Shown here in pieces: positions 61,256 to 64,000 of a stretch of 64,000 nucleotides of DNA. Made by a program: the position numbers and the translations under genes. Under the pieces are notes generated by a model. The model worked only from the letters and a program-made list of their open reading frames with translations, searched no databases and was not told where the DNA came from. The number at the start of each line of letters is the position of its first letter. Within the stretch, counting starts at the first letter, position 1. Origin of the DNA: an uncultured Lachnospiraceae bacterium (lineage in GTDB: Bacteria > Bacillota > Clostridia > Lachnospirales > Lachnospiraceae); the NCBI GenBank assembly GCA_900550475.1, contig URSA01000001.1:124001-188000 (forward strand). Direction: 5' to 3'.

Positions 61256-61668
61256 TGGCAGAAAATCAATTTGGCAGTGTAGTGGAATCTTTGCTGAAAG
61301 GAATGGACACCGTGCTGTCCACAAAGACAGTGGTGGGGGAGGCTACCAAGATCGGAGATACGATCATCCTTCCGCTGGTGGATGTTTCTTTCGGTGTGGG
61401 CGCCGGTGCAGGCAGCAACGGGGATAAGAAATCCCAGAGCGGCGGTGGCGGTCTCGGCGGCAAGATGACGCCCAGTGCCGTGCTGGTGATCGGTAAGAAC
61501 GGGACGACCAAGCTTGTTAATGTAAAGAATCAGGATACCATGACAAAGATTCTGGACATGATTCCCGATCTTGTGGACAAGTTTACGACAAAAAAAGAGG
61601 ATGTGATCGCGGACGAGGAAGCGGTGGACATTGCCTTCCCACAGGAGAGCGAGAACAAAGAGCAGTAA
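61255..61668 (+). CDS. gerW: Spore protein GerW/YtfJ
   Basis: A 137-residue protein of the GerW family: TKTVVGEATKIGDTIILPL, a Gly-rich SFGVGAGAGSNGDK and GGGGLGGKMTPSAVLVI, then DMIPDLVDKF. In B. subtilis GerW is needed for germination responses. It lies in a DUF2953-gerW operon with overlapping TAATG. Confidence 0.92.
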   Translation: MAENQFGSVVESLLKGMDTVLSTKTVVGEATKIGDTIILPLVDVSFGVGAGAGSNGDKKSQSGGGGLGGKMTPSAVLVIGKNGTTKLVNVKNQDTMTKILDMIPDLVDKFTTKKEDVIADEEAVDIAFPQESENKEQ

Positions 61669-61712
61669 CATCTGCAAGGCGTAGGCATATATTGTAGTGA
61701 GAACACGATAAG

Positions 61713-61877
61713 ATGGTGTTGCCCGTGGACTGTAAGAAAATGATGGGGCTTTTGGCGTTTTTTATCGCCGTCGGCATGATTATCATGCTGTTTCTGCACA
61801 ATGACTTTGTGGGAATCATCATTATCGCACTGCTTTTGTTCATCGGCTACAATTGTTACGGATGCGGATGCAAATGA
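61713..61877 (+). CDS. Small membrane protein with CYGCGC end
   Basis: A 54-residue open frame with two hydrophobic stretches (about 11-28 and 33-47) and the C-terminus NCYGCGCK. The ribosome site is weak before both candidate starts (61713, 61740). It is between gerW and the J-domain gene on the same strand. The membrane profile and Cys-rich end suggest a real protein, but this is uncertain. Confidence 0.5.
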   Translation: MVLPVDCKKMMGLLAFFIAVGMIIMLFLHNDFVGIIIIALLLFIGYNCYGCGCK

Positions 61878-61902
61878 GGTCGTCATGGAAAGAGGTGGCG
61901 GA

Positions 61903-62424
61903 ATGGACATTGACGCTGTGCTGCAGGCAGAGGACGACGATGCGTTAAAAGAGCTGAAGCTGTTTCTTTTTAAAGAAAACCTGCGCTTGAAGCAGGAACA
62001 GCAGGAGCTTGAGGAGGCCCGGGACAAGCTGATCAGGGAACGTGCGCAGTTTCGCACGGAGGCGGATATGCTGAATCACAAAATGGTGATGGAGCAGAAA
62101 CGGCTGAAGGACGAAAATATTTTCTTTGAGAAAAAATTTCAGATATTACAGGATGGCTTCAAGCAGCTTGATCTGGATCGGAATAAGCTGGAAAAGGAGA
62201 GAGCCCGCTTTCGTCTGGAGCAGGAGCTGTGGGACGGAGAGAGCGTGATGGCGGGACTTCAGGATGTTGCCTCTGCTTTGTTCCGCGGAGCAGGAAATCC
62301 GCTGGCTCTCAGAAAACGCTATCGGGATCTTTTGAAGATTTTTCACCCGGACAACCTCTGCGGCGACGGAGAATTGATGCAGATGATCAATCGTGAATAC
62401 GAGAAGAGAAAAAAGGCAGAATAA
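61903..62424 (+). CDS. Coiled-coil protein with C-terminal J-like domain
   Basis: A 173-residue protein: acidic start, a long charged coiled coil (about 15-110, EARDKLIRERAQFR, LDRNKLEKERARFR), then a J-domain-like end LRKRYRDLLKIFHPDNLCG with the HPD tripeptide. The J-domain is C-terminal and short, unlike DnaJ. It may recruit DnaK to a substrate bound by the coiled coil. Start at 61903 follows AGAGGTGG. Family otherwise uncharacterised. Confidence 0.78.
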   Translation: MDIDAVLQAEDDDALKELKLFLFKENLRLKQEQQELEEARDKLIRERAQFRTEADMLNHKMVMEQKRLKDENIFFEKKFQILQDGFKQLDLDRNKLEKERARFRLEQELWDGESVMAGLQDVASALFRGAGNPLALRKRYRDLLKIFHPDNLCGDGELMQMINREYEKRKKAE

Positions 62425-62450
62425 AAGACGGTGCAGAACACCGTCTTTTT
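62423..62450. terminator. Bidirectional terminator
   Basis: AAAAGACGGTG (62423-62433) and CACCGTCTTTT (62439-62449) form a perfect 11-bp stem with A/T runs on both sides, serving the J-domain gene and rpmB. Confidence 0.88.
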
Positions 62451-62467
62451 CGTCGTAGTTTGAATTG

Positions 62468-62653
62468 TTATGCTCTTTCTACTGCGCCGGACTTCAGGCA
62501 GCCGGTGCAAACGTGCATTCTCTTGGAACCGCCGTTTACCTTGCACTTTACGTTTCTGACATTGGAATTCCAGATTCTGTTGGATCTTCTATGAGAATGG
62601 CTTACATTGTTTCCGAAATGAACGCCCTTGCCACAAATATCACATTTAGCCAT
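62468..62653 (-). CDS. rpmB: 50S ribosomal protein L28
   Basis: A 61-residue ribosomal protein, MAKCDICGKGVHFGNNVSHS start, with a CXXC pair at each end (CDIC, CTGC), the zinc-binding form of L28. GAGGAGGTG precedes the ATG. Divergent from the Gls24 gene, the normal Firmicutes order. Confidence 0.97.
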   Translation of the reverse strand: MAKCDICGKGVHFGNNVSHSHRRSNRIWNSNVRNVKCKVNGGSKRMHVCTGCLKSGAVERA

Positions 62654-62798
62654 CTTGACACCTCCTCAATGCTTACGCATCAGTTTCTTATAAACTCGCA
62701 ACATTGATATATTAACAGAAAACCTTTTGGAATGCAAGCAGAAATATAAGTTTTTTGAATTTTTCAATTTTTTTATTTCATTTTTACGGGAAAGCAGT

Positions 62799-62804
62799 TA
62801 TAAT
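62799..62804 (+). promoter_or_regulatory. -10 box for Gls24 operon
   Basis: TATAAT at 62799-62804; the -35 is weak (TTCATT, 17 bases before). About 55 bases to the start codon. Confidence 0.4.
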
Positions 62805-62858
62805 ACATAATATATGTTTGCCCAAAGCGAGAGCTACGGCAGGAAGAAGGAGGTTTTT

Positions 62859-63218
62859 ATGAAAGGTTCTTCTATGAATACCCATATGGGAAATATCACA
62901 ATTGACAATGAAGTCATTGCCCAGTATGCCGGCAGTGTTGCTGTGGAATGTTTTGGTATTGTCGGGATGGCAGGATATTCGGCCAGGGACGGTCTTGCAA
63001 AGCTACTCAAGATGGACAGCCTGACGAGGGGGATTGTTGTCAGCATAAACAACAATAAGCTGACTCTTGATTTCCATGTGATTGTAGCTTACGGAGTGAG
63101 TATTCTTGCCGTATCGGACAATCTTGTGGACAGCGTCAAGTATAAGGTGGAAGAGTTTACCGGTATCGAAATAGAAAAAATCAACATCTTTGTCGAAGGT
63201 GTAAGAGTGATTGATTAA
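62859..63218 (+). CDS. Asp23/Gls24 family protein (YloU-like)
   Basis: A 119-residue alkaline-shock-type protein (GNITIDNEVIAQYAGSVAVE, YGVSILAVSDNLVDSVKYKV). The ATG at 62859 follows GGAGG by five bases; the earlier in-frame ATG at 62814 lacks one. Operon with the DAK2-type kinase gene 15 bases downstream, the common YloU-YloV pair. Confidence 0.92.
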   Translation: MKGSSMNTHMGNITIDNEVIAQYAGSVAVECFGIVGMAGYSARDGLAKLLKMDSLTRGIVVSINNNKLTLDFHVIVAYGVSILAVSDNLVDSVKYKVEEFTGIEIEKINIFVEGVRVID

Positions 63219-63233
63219 GGAGGATTTATCATC

Positions 63234-64000
63234 GTGGCTTTCAATACGATTGACGCTAAGATGCTTGCAAAGATGTTCTTAGCCGGTGCCAAACAATTGG
63301 AATCAAAAAAAGAGTGGATCAATGAACTGAACGTCTTTCCCGTACCGGACGGCGACACAGGAACCAACATGACCCTGACGATCATGTCCGCCGCAAAGGA
63401 AGTGGTTGCGTTAGGAGAGGACGCCGGTATGGAGGCAATCTGCAAGGCAATTTCCGGCGGCTCCCTGAGGGGCGCAAGAGGAAACTCGGGCGTTATTCTT
63501 TCCCAGCTGCTGCGCGGTTTTACCAAGAGCATCAAGACTTTGGAAATTCTGGATATCCCCGCGATCGCGGATGCGTTCGACAAGGCGGTGGAGACTGCAT
63601 ACAAGGCAGTCATGAAGCCCAAGGAGGGAACCATCCTCACTGTTGCGAGAGGCATGGCGGAGAAATCAAGGGAGCTGGTTACGGACGGAACGGACGATCT
63701 GGATGTTTTTCTTAAGACGGTGATCGAGCACGGCCGTTATGTGTTAAGCCAGACACCGGAGCTTTTGCCCGTTCTGAAACAGGCAGGTGTTGTGGACTCC
63801 GGCGGACAGGGTCTTATGGAGGCGTTCTCGGGCGCATATGATGCGTTCCTTGGAAAAGAGATTGATTACTCCATTTCCGAGACCCCAAAGAAGGAGGCAG
63901 CAAAGCCTGGGGCACAGGAAGAGGTCGAGATCAGGTTCGGCTACTGCACGGAGTTTATTATTCTTCTGAATAAAACCTTCAATATCAAACAGGAGATGGA
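63234..64000 (+). CDS. fakA: DAK2-domain protein, fatty acid kinase FakA/YloV-like (partial)
   Basis: Starts at GTG 63234 with AAGGAGG upstream and runs off the right edge after 255 codons of an expected 550 or so. The DAK2 domain is visible: NVFPVPDGDTGTNMTLT (nucleotide and metal site), SGGSLRGARGNSGVILSQLL and VVDSGGQGL. FakA phosphorylates fatty acids bound to FakB proteins. The C-terminal part is outside the window. Confidence 0.88.
   Translation, partial: MAFNTIDAKMLAKMFLAGAKQLESKKEWINELNVFPVPDGDTGTNMTLTIMSAAKEVVALGEDAGMEAICKAISGGSLRGARGNSGVILSQLLRGFTKSIKTLEILDIPAIADAFDKAVETAYKAVMKPKEGTILTVARGMAEKSRELVTDGTDDLDVFLKTVIEHGRYVLSQTPELLPVLKQAGVVDSGGQGLMEAFSGAYDAFLGKEIDYSISETPKKEAAKPGAQEEVEIRFGYCTEFIILLNKTFNIKQEM

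Overview
The window looks like a chromosomal segment of a spore-forming, amino-acid-prototrophic gut Clostridia, most likely a Lachnospiraceae. The reasons are moderately GC-rich genes with strong GGAGG ribosome sites, spore and cell-envelope genes (a PdaA-type de-N-acetylase, GerW), a CD1871A-type CXXC miniprotein, a GGGtGRT gene pair, a natural SEDS-PBP fusion, and the order Gls24 - DAK2 kinase at the right end. No plasmid, phage-structural, conjugation or CRISPR genes are visible.

Layout. 1-3313: end of a DUF1015 gene, then glgB and a MscS channel. 3332-5117: tRNA-Thr(CGT) with its own promoter and terminator, then an ABC importer permease and ATPase on the minus strand without a binding protein. 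5205-10914: argH-asd, an EAL phosphodiesterase with a degenerate GGDEF domain, and a DUF234-type ATPase whose P-loop and nuclease motifs are both degenerate. 10951-15673: an AT-rich mobile element with three consecutive tyrosine recombinases (recombinase-in-trio, RIT-like) and three small cargo genes, inserted at the 5' end of topB. 15670-24583: topB, a left-handed beta-helix protein, a TrpXYZ-like ABC importer, and the Fe-S scaffold-like/GGGtGRT pair. 24698-26092: a membrane-anchored TPR plus leucine-rich-repeat protein. 26191-30087: an AT-rich block with a thioredoxin-like lipoprotein, a NapH-like ferredoxin membrane protein, a 47-residue CXXC protein and a two-component system. 30258-38567: a broken C39-like peptidase gene, a DUF2207-like gene with lemA, an MBL hydrolase, DUF2752, DUF4234, a PdaA-type deacetylase, a lipoprotein and metH. 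38647-49612: branched-chain amino acid genes (ilvB, two small subunits, ilvC, leuC, leuD with a divergent LysR regulator), interrupted by an ABC exporter and a Van-type two-component system. 49686-64000: MATE exporter, ruvAB, zapA, U32 peptidase, SEDS-PBP fusion, Nudix, HD-GYP-like protein, DUF2953-gerW, a J-domain protein, rpmB, Gls24 and the start of a DAK2/FakA gene.

The most striking observation is the RIT-like insertion. The first codons of topB occur twice: at 10947-10966, as a nine-codon stub, and at 15670-15689, fused to the rest of topB. The two copies share a perfect 16-bp core, so the element split the upstream operon yet rebuilt the topB reading frame from its own right end. The old Shine-Dalgarno stays at the left end. 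Other points of interest are the SEDS-PBP fusion, the degenerate ATPase and HD-GYP-like proteins, interleaved inverted repeats in the leader of the TrpX-like gene, two acetolactate synthase small subunits, and a Shine-Dalgarno buried in a terminator stem before the deacetylase gene.
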